The translations under genes and the position numbers were made by a program. 64,000 bases of DNA, from NCBI RefSeq assembly GCF_000321225.1, contig NW_004451516.1, positions 83,504 to 147,503 of the forward strand. Direction: 5' to 3'. Within the stretch, counting starts at the first letter, position 1; every line of letters starts with the position of its first letter. A model generated the notes under the pieces. The model had not been told where the DNA came from. It did no database searches and saw only the letters and a program-made list of their open reading frames with translations. The DNA comes from Odobenus rosmarus divergens (Eukaryota; Chordata; Mammalia; Carnivora; Odobenidae). Below, in pieces: positions 23,975 through 36,125 of this stretch.

Positions 23975-24207
23975 AAAAATTTTTTCTTGGGGTGCCTGTG
24001 TGGCTTAGTCGTTAAGTGTCTGCCTTTGGCTCAGGTCATGATCCCGGGGTCCTGGGATCGAGCCCCAAATCAGGATTCCTGTTCCTCGGGAAGCCTGCTT
24101 CTCTCTCTCCCACTCCCCCTGCTTGTGTTCCCTCTCTCACTGTCTCTCTCTCTCTGTCAAATAAATAAATAAAATCTTTAAAAAAAATAAATAAAAATTT
24201 ATTTCTT
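23975..24207 (+). mobile_element. Can-SINE
   Basis: Body about 23989-24192. The A box region reads tggcttagtcg and the B box gatcgagcc is intact. The sequence after it is altered (cccaaatcaggattcctgtt). Flanking aaaaattttttctt and aaaaatttatttctt are a near-match TSD pair. Confidence 0.93.
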
Positions 24208-24369
24208 CATAATCTATACTAGATTTAATCTTATCTTGGAGGATCATGTTCTAACATAAGTTACACATTATTCTCAGCCATGAAAGTTTGAAACGTAAAA
24301 CTCATCTATGCTTTTCCTTTTTCTTGCCCACAAATAATATGCTAAATCCTCTTCTTAGTAAAGTGTGTG

Positions 24370-25075
24370 CATTTTATTTTTTTATTTACTAATTACCTCA
24401 TTCCCAAACCCACTACCTTAACTTGATTCCCCATAGGATACTGTAATGGGCATCTTCCCTTGCTTTCCACCATGTCTATCCCATCTCTGATCCATTTTAT
24501 ATTATAGAGCTGCCACATTTTCTTTATGGAACACAATTTTACTCATTTCATATTTCCATTCAAAAACCTTGAGTAGTTTCCCATTGCCCACAGAAAAATG
24601 TACAATGGCAGGCTTGCATTTGCAGAGCTTTATAATTGGACACCCTGACTTTCCCATCATGTTTCCCATTGTTTTCCCATTCACTGTGCTCAGGCTAAAC
24701 AGAATGATTTCTCTACATTTAAAAAATCTTGTACATTTGCTCATAGGATTCAATACTCTTGGAATTTCTCCTGTGACCTTCTTTTATGAGTTAATTACTA
24801 CTCCATGTTTCAAGACCAATCTCAAACAAATGTCATCTGAAAGGGATGTTTTCCCTGATACCATGAGATCTTTCCTTAGAACTTCCACATTGTCTTGCTT
24901 ATAGAATCTGCCACTTTCAGCTTTATATTATGGTCATTTACACGTTTCTTAGTCCCCCTACAGAATTAGAAAATTTTTGAAGAGAGTAATTTTGCTGAGA
25001 CGCTTTTAAATATTCCATAGTGCCTGGAATGAAATCATGTACTAGCTGTAAATCAAAAGGAACTTGGTTAAACTT
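24370..25075 (+). mobile_element. Ancient L2 LINE, 3' half
   Basis: Sense L2: caaaaaccttgagtagtttc then ccattgcccacag (reverse-transcriptase end), gagctttataattggacacc, aatactcttggaatttctcc, tgtcatctgaaagggatgtt, ccctgataccatgag. It ends with the weak terminus agtgcctggaatgaaatcat. An open frame of 111 codons inside (24569-24904) overlies this relic and is not a gene. Confidence 0.8.
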
Positions 25076-26464
25076 CTAAAATAATCACCTGTTATATCAT
25101 AAATGAGTTAATACAATCAAAGTGATTTCTTTGCAAATCTTCATAACAACAAACAACTTATATATGCTTTCATTTATGTATTTGTTAACTCTGCACATTT
25201 TGAGAACAGAGTACTGAACAAAAGAGTTGTTGACCTCTAGAAAGAAAGGCAGAAGGAAAAAGAGGAAGGAGAAATAAGTCCAGTAAGTTGTCATTTATAT
25301 ATGACGGTGAAAGAAATGAAATCAAATTCTGCCAGAAAGCAAGATATTTATCTCTCCAGATTCTGCTCACAAATACAAGATAGCATCTAATCTATGATAC
25401 ATTTTAAATCAAGACACACAAAATACCTTATTTTTAATATAGAATTAGTTATCACAATAATCTAATACAATACATAAGATGTTCTCCATCTTTCTCACCC
25501 CATGTAAGATTAACATAATCCCAGGATTTGGAAGCAGAGAACAAAAGGAAAAGATATAGCAGAATGGTCAAGAAAGTCTACTGAAAGTAAATAATAAGGA
25601 AAAGTCAGGCAGTTAAAACCACGGTAGAAAAAATGTTTATAGTCTGAAGGAATAACATCTGAAAAATCTGGAGAGAGAAAGAAATGTATTAAGTTTTTGG
25701 AAATAAAGTACTTCCATATGACCACACCTTAGGGTGCAAAGAAGAGAATGGCAGGATGTGACATTATACCAGGGCACAGAATTGGAGGACCTTGGTGTTT
25801 ATATATGGGAGGAAAGAAAAGTAAACTACATATCAGGGGGGCAGAAGCTGGTGTCTTTGTTCATACAAACGCACATGCAGTTTACTTTTTCATACTCTTC
25901 ATAGCTTCTCTCCAATGACATATGATAAAATATTAAAGTTCTTTCTTCCCAGACAAAAAAAATAAAATGATTCAAGTCTCCTTCCTGCTACTCATACTGA
26001 TTACTGCATCTTTTCAAAATGCACGTATGCAAAAATAGTATGTCATTTTTCATTTGTTGTATTTTGATACATTTTCATTGTTCTCATATTAATTATACTC
26101 AACAACCATAACCCCATGGGAGCAGCAATAACAACAAGAAGTTTGGTATGTAGATTTTCTTAGAATACCAGAGTGGCTTGGTGTATTGTTTAATTTCCTG
26201 CTTTCTTCCAAAAAGGTATTTAAGAGGTCCCACAAGATATATTTCAGTGGTGTACCTTCAGTTGTCTTTCAATGAGTGGTGCTTCACTAATATAGGGGAA
26301 GATAAAAACTAAAGATGAATCTGAAGATAGAAAATAATCAAGAATGTGGGTACCTCTGGCACTTCATAAATCATACAGAAGAATTTATAATGAAATACTA
26401 GTTTTACATAATGCATTATACAGTTGATATGCTAGCTACTCTAACAAAGATATTTTAAAATTCA
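25076..26464. other. Unassigned AT-rich DNA
   Basis: No transposon or gene recognised over 1.4 kb. Purine-rich around 25240-25280 and 25660-25830. Confidence 0.5.
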
Positions 26465-26790
26465 ATGGTGCAACCAACTATGAGGTTCCCTTATCTCTCA
26501 CATATCAGTCCAGAGATGGGCAGCTCAAATTCTGTTCAGAATCCTTTTCCACATTATCCAGAGATCCTGACAGTTTTTCTCTTGTTCCTCAGCCTTGTCA
26601 CATTTACAATCCAGCCAGTAAGAAGTAAAGGGAGAATTGGATGACAAGAAATTTTCACACAAAGTTATGATTTAGTATTCATACTCATTACTTCCATTTA
26701 TATACTCTTGACCTATTTCCACTCACATGGCTGCACCTAGCTGCAAAGATAGCTAGGAATGTGCTTAGCTAAATCTCCAGGATTGCATTA
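26465..26790 (+). mobile_element. Ancient interspersed repeat, class unresolved
   Basis: Matches the order of a common old mammalian repeat. Its parts are a caatggtgcaaccaac segment (decayed caaaatctcagtggc), tcagtccagagatgggcagc, ccagagatcctgacag and catggctgcacctagctgca, then aggaatgtgct. The last part corresponds to the conserved catggccacacctagctgca phrase. I cannot say whether it is an LTR or DNA-transposon family. Confidence 0.5.
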
Positions 26791-27626
26791 ATAAAGAGAA
26801 GGAAAGAATAGTGGTACTGTGAGGCAGTTTGCAGACTCTGGCACACCAACTGACATCTCAAAAAAAAAATAAAAAACTAAACTATAGGAAGATACAGCAA
26901 AGCTCTTTAAATGGTCAACATAAATATATTGGGAATTTGAGAGAAAAACAATCCGAATAATAGTTATATGATGATAGGCTCCAAAGATATTGATTTTTAC
27001 TGAGAAAAAAGAAGTAGAAGTCACCGCAGCATGCTCTCTGAATATATCAATGCAGTATGGTTTTCTGGCTAAAAAGATTTAGAATACCATGAGCGATGAG
27101 AAGTAGAATTTAATTTTACCCTTAAAAGAAAACATCTTAAACTGAACAATTGAAGTACCAGAAATAGTGATGCACCTTAGAATCTTGAAAGGGAGATAAA
27201 TAGAAAAGATAAAAGAAGTACTTGAAGGAGAGAAAATTGATAGTACTCGTTATTCCAAAACTGAAAAAAATTACATTGTATAATAATATCTACATAGTAA
27301 TGGATGACATGCTTGTAACAGACTATATTAAAGGAAAATTAAGAGTTTGGGGGGAACTACTGTTAGCATTTTGAGACTGTCATGGGTGACTTCCTCAGAA
27401 AGAATACTTTCAAAATTATTCTCTTAGGACCTGTGTCAGAGACAAATACTGGGTTTCATGAACCAAAACTCTGACTTTATTTTTTAAAGATATTGCTAAA
27501 GATTGTGTGTAAATCACAGTTCCCTCAAGTAATCACCTGATTCATTAATTCTGTTACAGTCAGTGTTTTGCAGACAAAATGAATGTAATCCAAAGAATGT
27601 AATTAGAAACTCAAATCTTAGTTTTT
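26791..27626. other. Unassigned AT-rich DNA
   Basis: Nothing recognised in this stretch. Confidence 0.5.
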
Positions 27627-27825
27627 TCTCATTTTTTCTTTTTTTTAAGATTTTATTTATTTATTCATGAGAGACAGAGAGAGAGAGAAACAGAGGGAGA
27701 AGCAGGCTCCCCACTGAGCAGGGAGCCCAAAGCGGAACTCGATCCCAGGACCCTGGGATCATGACCTGAGCCAAAGGCAGACGCTTAACCATCTGAGCCA
27801 CCCAGGCGCCCTCTCATTTTTTCTT
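27627..27825 (-). mobile_element. Can-SINE with perfect TSDs
   Basis: Body 27641-27811, slightly short. Perfect 14-bp TSDs tctcattttttctt lie at 27627-27640 and 27812-27825. On the element strand the head is gggcgcctgggtggctcag and the B box gatcgagtt lacks its final C. The CT region is reduced. Confidence 0.97.
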
Positions 27826-28081
27826 AATCTAATATACTAAACTCTTCGTGTTCTATTAGAAATATACTACCTCTATATAAGTTAAGCAATGATATTGACA
27901 CAAGCAAATTAATACTATCTCAAAATTTCTAAGAACCTATCCCTTAAATGAAAAGGGAAAATGGTATTACAAGTATTAATCATAACACATATCAATTGAA
28001 GTAATGAAGTCCTCCAGTGAAGTTCAAGGACAAAATTTTGCATGTAGAAGTTTCACGTTTTTTGTTGTCATTAAGAGATGT
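27826..28081. other. Unassigned AT-rich DNA
   Basis: Nothing recognised between the SINE and the open frame that follows. Confidence 0.5.
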
Positions 28082-28372
28082 TCAACTCCCTTTAAAACAA
28101 AATATAGGATCATCATCGTTTGGAAACCATGATAATTCATCTGGCTCACTTTCCATCCGTGTAATGCTCTGACCCATTTGTCTAGGAGTTAGAGGTTTCC
28201 TCTGAGATTTCTTAAACTTACTATCCCTTGTGACAGTGGCATGCATTTCAGATAGCGATGAGAGATTGGGAGAAAAACACAGAAGTGTAGAACAGTTCTC
28301 TTTCAATAAAACTAAGGATTTTGTATTAATGTCCTTATCTCCCAATGATCCTATACTATTATCTTTGAACTC
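28082..28372 (-). other. Unexplained protein-like open frame (possible exon or pseudogene fragment)
   Basis: The minus strand is open for 96 codons between a TAA (28375-28373) and a TGA (28084-28082). Unlike most frames here, its translation is rich in Asp, Glu, Ser, Pro, Thr, Met and Arg, with stretches such as KFKKSQRKPLTPRQMGQS and SEPDELSWFPNDDDPI. There is no upstream ATG in frame, the first Met being internal. An AG precedes the frame, but without a good pyrimidine tract. A MIR lies just upstream on this strand (28445-28640). I do not recognise the protein. It could be an exon, a processed-pseudogene remnant, or chance; I do not call it a gene. Confidence 0.25.
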
Positions 28373-28444
28373 TTAATTATTTTTTCTAATAAATTAACCA
28401 TTTGAACCATTTGTTCAAAATGATCAGGTTGGGTAAAGCAGAAT

Positions 28445-28640
28445 ACTAACCATTTTGAGCACTTACAAAGCACAGGTAGAGTGTTGGAAGCTCTGCATGT
28501 GTTACAGATCTCTTTAATGTCACTAAATCTGGCCAAGGTTAATATGTTTGTGCTCTTCTCTAACAACTGAGGTTAAGCAAAGCTTACCTCCCAAGTTCAC
28601 ATAGGAATCAAGTGGTAGAGCTGTAATTCTCTAATAAGAA
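28445..28640 (+). mobile_element. MIR SINE relic
   Basis: Reads ttttgagcacttac, gaagctctgcatgtgttaca, aactgaggttaagcaaagct, ttcacataggaatcaagtgg and tagagctgtaattc in MIR order. The ccattttacag core is replaced by diverged sequence. Confidence 0.75.
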
Positions 28641-28939
28641 TTATGAATAAACTGTAATGAGCCCATGCAAGTGAAAGTAAAGCAGGAAAGGGAGCTATAT
28701 ACATTTAAACTTCATTTTTAAATTTATGCCATTTCTTGCTAGATATCTTACATTCTGCCTCTCCAGACTGAGCTCTTGATGAGCAGACCAGTGTTTTTGT
28801 GTGAAATTTTTCTTGTTGTTTTATAACAGCAACAATTAGAACATTCAATAGAATATAGAAGACACTTGTTAATTTATCTTAGATTGCTGATATCTGAATA
28901 TGTTGGAAGGTATAGCATTGCTTTGGAACCATAAAGGAC
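28641..28939. other. Unassigned DNA
   Basis: Nothing firm. The segment 28740-28870 has L2-like words (ctctccagactgagctcttg, then agaacattcaatagaatata) but too few to call. Confidence 0.4.
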
Positions 28940-29115
28940 CGTCCAAATCTTCTGCCCTGATCCCCTGCTTTTTGAATGGGTAAACCAAGGCTCAGAAATG
29001 GCTGTACGCTTCCACATCATTCAGATAGAAGTGAGCAGAATGAGAATGTTAACTTATGTCTTCTAAGTCTAGTGAAATTCCCACTACATTAGCTTCTCCT
29101 ACGTAAAAACAGTGC
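28940..29115 (+). mobile_element. MIR-type SINE relic
   Basis: Contains aaatcttctgccctgatccc, tgaatgggtaaaccaaggct, cagaaatggctgtacgcttc, tatgtcttctaagtctagtg and cccactacattagct. These match the core and 3' part of a MIR variant whose core reads gggtaaactgaggctcagag. Confidence 0.65.
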
Positions 29116-30479
29116 TTTCAAACTGCGTGTCGCTTTATAGTTTCCGCCTTCTCAAGCTTTAAGAGTGTCTCTTCTATTTGGTCTCTCGACTGTCTTTTGC
29201 CAGAGAAGCTCACCAACTCAAATTTCAGAGAGCTCCAAGAAGCATATTTTCTACGACAGGGTCTTGACCATTAAATTACCTTCACTTTTCTTCTGACAAA
29301 ATTCAAGTTTATTAAGTTTCAAGATGTTGCCCAAGGACTATGGCTAAATATAAGAGAAAGATTTATGCTTATAAACAGTTATTTTTCCTTTATTGTGTAA
29401 GAAACCTCAAGAGAAACATCACATAAACCTAGAGAACAAGAAAATGAAATTTTAAAATAAAGTATGAGTTTCTCTAATAATCTTCTTACTTCCATTTTTC
29501 AAACATGTGTATGTATGCATGTGTATGTGTCTGTAGTATTCGTAAAGTGTATATATAAATGTAAATTATATGTATATATTTGCGTATATAAACAAATATA
29601 TACATGAAATTTATACTATATATGCATACGTACCCCCTTTCTTGTATTTATGTTATTTAGCAACATGAACAAAATCTAACTCTCTGTAATTGTGTGTCCA
29701 GGTTTTGAATGGAGAAAACTAAGAAAATGAATGTGAGCTTAGTCTCTCTGCTCCCAATTGCAGTAACAACTACATGCCTGAAAATGTTTTTAATATTCAC
29801 TTTTTATCCTCTTTGTGTTCATCAACTCAGAACATTTCCTCTACACGTTTCCAGACCATAATATTAAAAAAATTTGAGAGTTATTAAGCTATTCAATCCT
29901 TATGATACATAAATTATACACATATTTAGCTCTGGTGTTACGCACAATGATGAGAAACTCCAGTCAGCATTACTGAAGTTCCTGACAAGTGACCATGTCT
30001 GAGGAGGAATAGGCTGAAGCTCACTTCCTGAAGACCCAGGAACTACAGCTAAAGATAATTATTTACTTTCCTTCAATTTTGAAAAATGAAAAAGACATGG
30101 TTTTTGGCTGAGTCTAAATTATGTATTTTTCTCCCATTATTTTAGATGTAGAACTTAAGCAAATAGAATATTTAAAAAACAAAACTGACAGATAAACTGA
30201 ATGCAACCTAAGTGCTGTGTGTGTTATTGAGTGAATGCCATGCTGGGAGAAAACGAGCATGGGGAAAGAGACTATGAGAACCTCATTTTTAAATGTTTCT
30301 CTCATAGGAAAAACTCTATTACTCATTATTCTTTTATGTGCCTCTTACAGAAAATATAAGCAATCTGTATTTGTGCAGTTAGGTAATAATTCTTTCCAAA
30401 ATACTGTCGAAAAGAAAGAGGGAGTGACATCTTTCGCAGAATCCTTAGAGAAAGATTCTTCTCCAGGGAGTTGCAAACA
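29116..30479. other. Unassigned DNA with an alternating purine-pyrimidine stretch
   Basis: Mostly unrecognised. From about 29502 to 29634 the sequence alternates TG/TA words (catgtgtatgtatgcatgtg, tatatgtatatatttgcgta). Frames up to 84 codons (30235-30489) lack support. Confidence 0.5.
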
Positions 30480-31400
30480 GTGCTGCTAATGACATTCTGA
30501 TGCATATCTTTGGGTACACGTGTGTATGCAATTCTCTTGGAATTTTCAGATCATAGGTTTTGTTTTGCATATGTTCCGCTTTAAAAGATACTTCCGAACA
30601 GTTTTCCAAAATCGTTGTAACTACTGACACTTCCATCAGACCTGTGGGAGAGATTCTGTTGCTCTACAATAGCCTTGCCTACACCTCGGTATTACCATTT
30701 TTAAAAAATATTCTAACTGGGGAGGGTATGTGCTACGGTGAGCGCTGTGAATTGTGCAAGACTGTTGAATCACAGATCTGTACCTCTGAAACAAATAATG
30801 CAATATATGTTAAGAAAAAAAAAAAGAAGAAGATAGCAGGAGGGGAAGAATGAAAGGGGGGAAATTGGAGGGGGAGACGAACCATGAGAGACGATGGACT
30901 CTGAAAAACAAACTGAGGGTTCTAGAGGGGAGGCGGATGGGGGATGGGTTAGCCTGGTGATGGGTATTAAAGGGGGCACGTTCTGCGTGGAGCACTGGGT
31001 ATTATGCACAAACAATGAATCATGGAACACTACATCACAAACTAATGATGTACTGTATGGTGATTAACATAACAATAAAAAATTTAAAGAAAAAAATATT
31101 CTAGACACTGTAGCGGGTGTAGAGTGGTTTCAATGGTTACTTCTCTGATGACTAATATTGATGGTCATCTTTTCACATGCTTATTGGCCATTTAGATATT
31201 CTCTGTTATGAAGTGTGTTTGCTTAACTCTTTTGCCCCCTTTTTTTTTTTTTCCAGTTGAGCTAAATGTTTTTTTTCTTGATTTGTACGAGTTCCTTGTA
31301 TGTTCTGCATGCACATCTTTTGTCAGGTTATATATTGCAAATATTTTCTCTCACCCTGTGGTTTGTATTTTCTTTCACTCAATGAGTTTATGAAAACACA
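30480..31400 (-). mobile_element. Old L1 (L1M-type) fragment split by a younger L1
   Basis: Antisense ORF2-end region in two pieces, 30480-30715 and 31104-31400. The left piece has aacagttttccaaaatcgtt and acttccatcagacctgtggg. The right piece has tctgatgactaatattgatg, catcttttcacatgcttatt and ggccatttagat. These are complements of the L1 segment around gttggtgaggatgtgg and of its neighbour. The pieces join in register once the young L1 and one TSD are removed. Confidence 0.85.
30703..31103 (+). mobile_element. Young carnivore L1, 5'-truncated, textbook insertion
   Basis: Body 30716-31090 starts actggggagggtatgtgcta. It includes the internal A-run (30814-30826) and ends in the terminal ttaacataacaataaaaaat plus A's. 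Perfect 13-bp TSDs aaaaaatattcta lie at 30703-30715 and 31091-31103. The left junction is tt|aaaaaa, the L1 endonuclease target. The G-rich motif of the 3' UTR is interrupted in this copy (ggggaggcggatgggggatg). Confidence 0.96.
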
Positions 31401-31469
31401 TTCACACACAATCATTTTATACGTAGGAAAAAAGAGCAAAGAAGTTCTCTGCATGACAACAGATAACCA

Positions 31470-31540
31470 TAAGTAAAATAGAAACCATGTTAAGTTCCTG
31501 GTATATAGTAGGAGCTCAATAAATATGTCTTGAATTAATC
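31470..31540 (+). mobile_element. L2 3' tail, short
   Basis: The phrase gttcctggtatatagtagga followed by gctcaataaatatgtcttga is the L2 3' terminus. Upstream L2 sequence is not recognisable. Confidence 0.6.
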
Positions 31541-33134
31541 AAAAGATGACAGCATACCTTTCAGTTCTGTTCAATGAAATTCTTATCCAAATATTGCCTC
31601 AATATTTTGTTCAACACAATAATGGCAGTTTTCTAAGGGAAAAAAATCATGACTAAAAAATTTTTGAAATATCTTAGGACTTTGTGCATTTCCCACTGAC
31701 CAAGAAGAGAAACATGACCTACCCTTCCTAAGAATTATAAAGAACTGTTAGCAAGATTTTTTAAATTATTGATCCAGGTAAATATATCACACACTATTCT
31801 GCTTTTAATATTATTTTTAACTCAAGAAAATGTATTTAAGGAAAGAAACTGTGAGGGTGTAAAAATATTAAATAGTAGAAAAGGAAATTTAAAAACAATT
31901 GTGCCTACTGGAAGTGTGTAAGTCTTTAGAATGAGACTATTTCATGTTGAATTCAATGTTCACAATCATGTTTAACAGATATAACATCATGAGTACTCCA
32001 TTGCCATACAACCATTTATAATTTTAAAAAAATAAAGCTTTATTTGCAAATTGCCATAGACAGTGTTCCTGCATTTGTTTTTAAATAAGTTGCTTGAAAT
32101 CTCCATAAAAATCTCCATAGCAGACATGAAAGTGAATAGAGCACCATACATAAGAACAGTTTCTCTTGCTCTTTAAAAATTGATCAGTCAGAGAAATATA
32201 CATAAATCTATATAAACACAACAAACATTTTAAAAAGTCCTTTTAATTTTGTGACTACTTCCTATAGCTCTTAAATATTTCAATAGTTGCAATCAATTAG
32301 GGAATCTATTAATATTTTCTATTGTCAACTCTATCATGTCATAAATATATATTGCTTCTCAAGGTGAAATAATAAAAAAGACCATTTAAGGAAAGACACT
32401 TTCCTCTAAATACTAGCCTTTTAACAGTGGCATAAAACTAGTACATCTGCAATAACTTCACTAATATGGTCAACCACTGACATCTATTGGCAAAAATAAG
32501 CAGACAAGGTTTGGTTAACTTATAAATGCACTTAGGATTTTTTTTAATGGCTCTAATTTGAATATTAACACTTATTTAGAACCCAATGTTAGGGATAGTT
32601 TGGTTAAGTTATATAAGGCCACAGGAGACTATTTAAAATCTTTAGCCCTAAAAACTGAAGTTAAGAATTAAAGGGGGCCTAAATAGCTTTTATTATTTTC
32701 CTTCATAAGATTACAAATCAGAGAAAAAGCCAGTGTTGTTGTTCCAAAGACACACATCTGGTTTCAGATTTGGAGAACTTTATTTACTTATTTGCCAAAA
32801 GGTAGGTGAAGCTTAGGAAATATGTGGTATTCTTAACTTGAAAAGAGAAGAAAAGAAAAGAAAAGAAAAGAAAAGAAAAAAAAAGAAAAGAAAAGAAAAA
32901 GTGTCTTAAATTTTCAAGCAAATTAGATCAAAGTTTCATATCTTTTGTTCACTTTCATGGGTTTTCTCAATCCTTTACTGTCTTTACTCAATCCTTTTTC
33001 CCCCAAGCTCCTCCCCCATGAAGTACTACTTCCTTGACTCTTACCCAGAGACCTCTCCTCAGTATTTTGTAACTTTAAGACAATGATGCATTGTCAAGAT
33101 GCCATTATACTAGCAAGAGTCTGGGTGTAACATC
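31541..33134. other. Unassigned AT-rich DNA
   Basis: 1.6 kb without a recognised transposon apart from the simple repeat at 32841-32901. No gene is supported. Confidence 0.5.
32841..32901 (+). repeat. (GAAAA)n microsatellite
   Basis: About ten units of AAAAG in a purine-only run of about 60 bp, with one unit changed to A's around 32877-32884. No transposon body adjoins it. Confidence 0.95.
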
Positions 33135-33930
33135 ATTGATTTATGTATTCAACAAATATCTTTTAAATGTCGCTATATACTATAAACTGTTTTAGGTTCT
33201 GAGATTCAAAAGTAAACAATACAGACAAAAATCCCAGTCTACCTGGAGTTTTCCATTCAACTAGTATGAGAAAATAAACAGAAAAAAAAATGAAATAAAT
33301 GGCATAATAGGCCAAGTGGTGATCAGTGCTATTTCACGTATGGAGAAAATAATACAGGGAAGGAAGACAGTGGTAATTAGGTGGGAGACAGGCTTCAACG
33401 TGCTAAATGTAGGTGTCAGGTTAAGGCCTCACTTGATATTTGAGCGAACCAGGTGAGGCAGTAAATCATGAAGACTGCTAGGGAAGGAATGTCCGGCAAG
33501 AAGGGAAAGCAAATGTAAAGAGGCTGAAGAAGAAGGGTGCTCGTAAAGTGGAAAAGCAGCAGGGAGGTGATGACTGTAGCTTGTGGGGTGGGGGCAAGCA
33601 GAAAGTTGCATAATAGGAGACAATGTCAGAGAGGTGACAGGGGGAGAAATTCTGTAGGGACCTTCAGCCCACTCTAGCACATAGCTTTAACTCTGAGTGA
33701 GATGGAAAGCCATGGGAAGGACTGACTAGAGGAGTGATACAGTCGACTTACTTTTTCAAAAGATCACCCGGAACCAGATTGAGAATAGACGGCAGAAGCA
33801 AGGGAGATCACACAGAGAAAACCGTGGGAATCTGTGGGGAGCTTCAAACAGGATGGTGGTGATGGAAATGAGGGAGTAAAAATAGGGGGGTGAGTAAATC
33901 TTGGTAACTGAATGGAAGAGGGTTGTGAAA
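33135..33930 (-). mobile_element. Ancient L2 LINE, long 3' fragment
   Basis: Antisense L2 from its 3' terminus (tgtattcaacaaatatcttt, gttttaggttctgagattca) through ttaaggcctcacttgatatt, ctctgagtgagatggaaagc, ggagtgatacagtcgactta and agattgagaatagacggcag. This is the best-preserved L2 in the window. Minus-strand frames across it are broken. Confidence 0.88.
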
Positions 33931-35640
33931 GAAAAAAAAAAGAGTCAAAGGAAAGTCTACAAAGCCAAAATTATTCCCTCTCTGCAAGTGCCAGAAAAAA
34001 ACCCTAATGAGAAAGCTAGGGATTGTTCTTTCCTTATTTGCACTTAAATATGTGATAGATTCACAGTCAAAGAGTCTGATAACATTCTGAAATCAAGGGC
34101 ATTGAATTACTTCTTTCGTAAGATATCCTTGGTCATGGTTGCTGCCAATGAAAAATCTATTATTATCTTTCCAGGTATATATCAGACACGTAACAAAACA
34201 CATCATTTCAATTTATGATAATACTAGAGGATTAAATTGTTCCTTGTGAACACTTACTAAATCTGTTTTCCAAAAGCTCCTTCCTCAAGTGACATGGCAT
34301 TTATCGTTAGAACTCCAGTTCCATTTGACTATAAAAATACAATTAATAATACTTTCCAGCAAAATATAATATGACTGCTTAATTAATCAGAGTATCAGTG
34401 CTATACCCAGATTTAGATTATGAAAGGAGTACAGATATTCAATGGTGACACATTTTAATTCAATAATATCTGTAATTTGGACACTTGATTTGTTTCAAAG
34501 ACATTCTGTTGGCCAAGTTACCTGATAGCCACCTCTGCATCAATTATGAGATCCGGATATGTAATCAGCAGCTCCACATGAAGAGACTCTGGGTGGCACA
34601 CTCTAATTTCCTTGTATTTCCTCCAACTCAATTTGTCTATCTAAAAGTAAATCCTCCTGCAAGCTATTACTCTCTCCACCCACTATATGCAGAACATTTT
34701 AGGAAAGTTCTAAAAAAATTCCACCCTTCAAAACATTTTCCTAAGGTTTTTGGCAAAAAAATTTTCATTCAAATACCTATTTCTTTACTATCCCCTTTGT
34801 ACGTTTTCTTTACAACATTGTTTCTTAAGTTCGCTCCTTGCACTTTTTGATCACTGTATTCATTGTAACTTCATGCACTTAAATTATTCAATTCTAAGTG
34901 CAGTTATCTTGGAAATAAAAGTCCTTTAGGAATACAATCTATTACTGTATAGCGTAACTCAAAATGTAGGTAGTTCCATTTAAAACTCTACTTTGTGTGT
35001 GCTTGTACGTGTGTGTGTGTGTGCACATGCATTCTTATCAGGAGCTTTAAAATTTTCTTCTTTTCTTGGTTCTGACCTTCCATTTTCAATATCCTTTGCT
35101 TCTCACTGGATTGTGAATGTGCCCTTTCCCTATGTCTGAAAATCTTTCAACCTTCACCATTCATTCTAAGAATCAGCAATATGTTATGTTTTTATAGAAC
35201 CTTTCTTCCAGGGAACAGAGAGTGTTTCATATATATTACCACATTCATCCTTAAAATTTCTCTCACAACGCCCATAGCCCTGGCTAAACTATGTCTCAGT
35301 TGAAACCTCAATCTGTATCTTTAGTTCTTCCTTCCTTGACTGCTTTTCCTATAAACTCTGTAAATCACATTTTCAGAATCCTGCATCCGTAGAAAATAAG
35401 CATAATTCTATCACTCAAATGACTTTTCTTTCTAACCTTGTTCTTAGGATTCACCATCTTTATTTCAAAACTTTACCACTGTCTTCCCAGTAGGCATTAG
35501 GTTACTAAGGTCTCACTACTTGTCTCTGGAATTTCTCTCCTCCCTCAGGAAAGTGAAATACACAGTTGATAACATGTTGTATCTGCTCTTTTCTCAACTA
35601 TGTCACTTCTCTTTACTCTAAATTACAGTTGTGTCACTTT
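33931..35640. other. Unassigned DNA
   Basis: Contains a 121-codon frame (34485-34850, plus strand) with Phe/Leu/Lys-rich composition that I do not accept as a gene. It also holds a (TG)n at 34994-35027 and a weak MIR-like trace near 35200-35275. Confidence 0.45.
34994..35027 (+). repeat. (TG)n microsatellite
   Basis: Interrupted TG dinucleotide run, broken at gcttgtac. Confidence 0.9.
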
Positions 35641-35865
35641 TAAATTTCTTTTCTTTTTTTTAAGATTTTATTTATTTATTTGACACAGAGAGAGCAAGAG
35701 AGCACAAGCAGGGGGCGCAGCAAGCAGACGGAGAGGGAAAAACAGGCTCCCCGCTGACCAGGGACCCGGATGCGGGGCTCGAGCCCAGGACCCCAGGATC
35801 ATGACCTGAGCAGAAGGCAGACGCTTAACCAACTGAGCACTCAGGCGTCCCTAAATTTCTTTTCT
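35641..35865 (-). mobile_element. Can-SINE with perfect TSDs
   Basis: Body 35655-35851. Perfect 14-bp TSDs taaatttcttttct lie at 35641-35654 and 35852-35865. On the element strand the head is changed (gggacgcctgagtgctcag), losing part of the A box, and the B box reads gctcgagcc (one change). Confidence 0.96.
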
Positions 35866-35944
35866 ACTCATGATTAGAAGTCATATCCTAAGTTTTATTT
35901 GGTTTTTAGATATATACTGAATTCATGTTTTAAAATGCTGGTCC

Positions 35945-36090
35945 CTTAGTAGTAAGAGCTAGAATTTGTTAATGTTTACTGTGAAGCAGTCGCTTTGCTA
36001 AATGCCCAGGCAGATTGCCTTGTTTAATCCTTAAGATAGGCATAAGAGCTCAATCCTACTTTCTATAGATTAATGATAGAAAAACTAAGG
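35945..36090 (+). mobile_element. MIR SINE fragment
   Basis: Reads gctagaatttgttaatgttt, tgctaaatgcccaggcagat, ttgtttaatccttaagatag, tagattaatgatagaaaaac and taagg, then runs straight into the dinucleotide repeat. Confidence 0.75.
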
Positions 36091-36091
36091 T

Positions 36092-36125
<34 letters not shown>

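Noticed and set aside
24569..24904. 111-codon open frame
   Set aside because: Lies inside a sense L2 relic, where stop-poor pyrimidine-rich text produces such frames.
26465..26790. Possible exon in a balanced-composition stretch
   Set aside because: Matches the order of an ancient interspersed repeat (catggctgcacctagctgca) and has no open frame.
34485..34850. 121-codon open frame
   Set aside because: Same noise-like composition and no recognisable domain.
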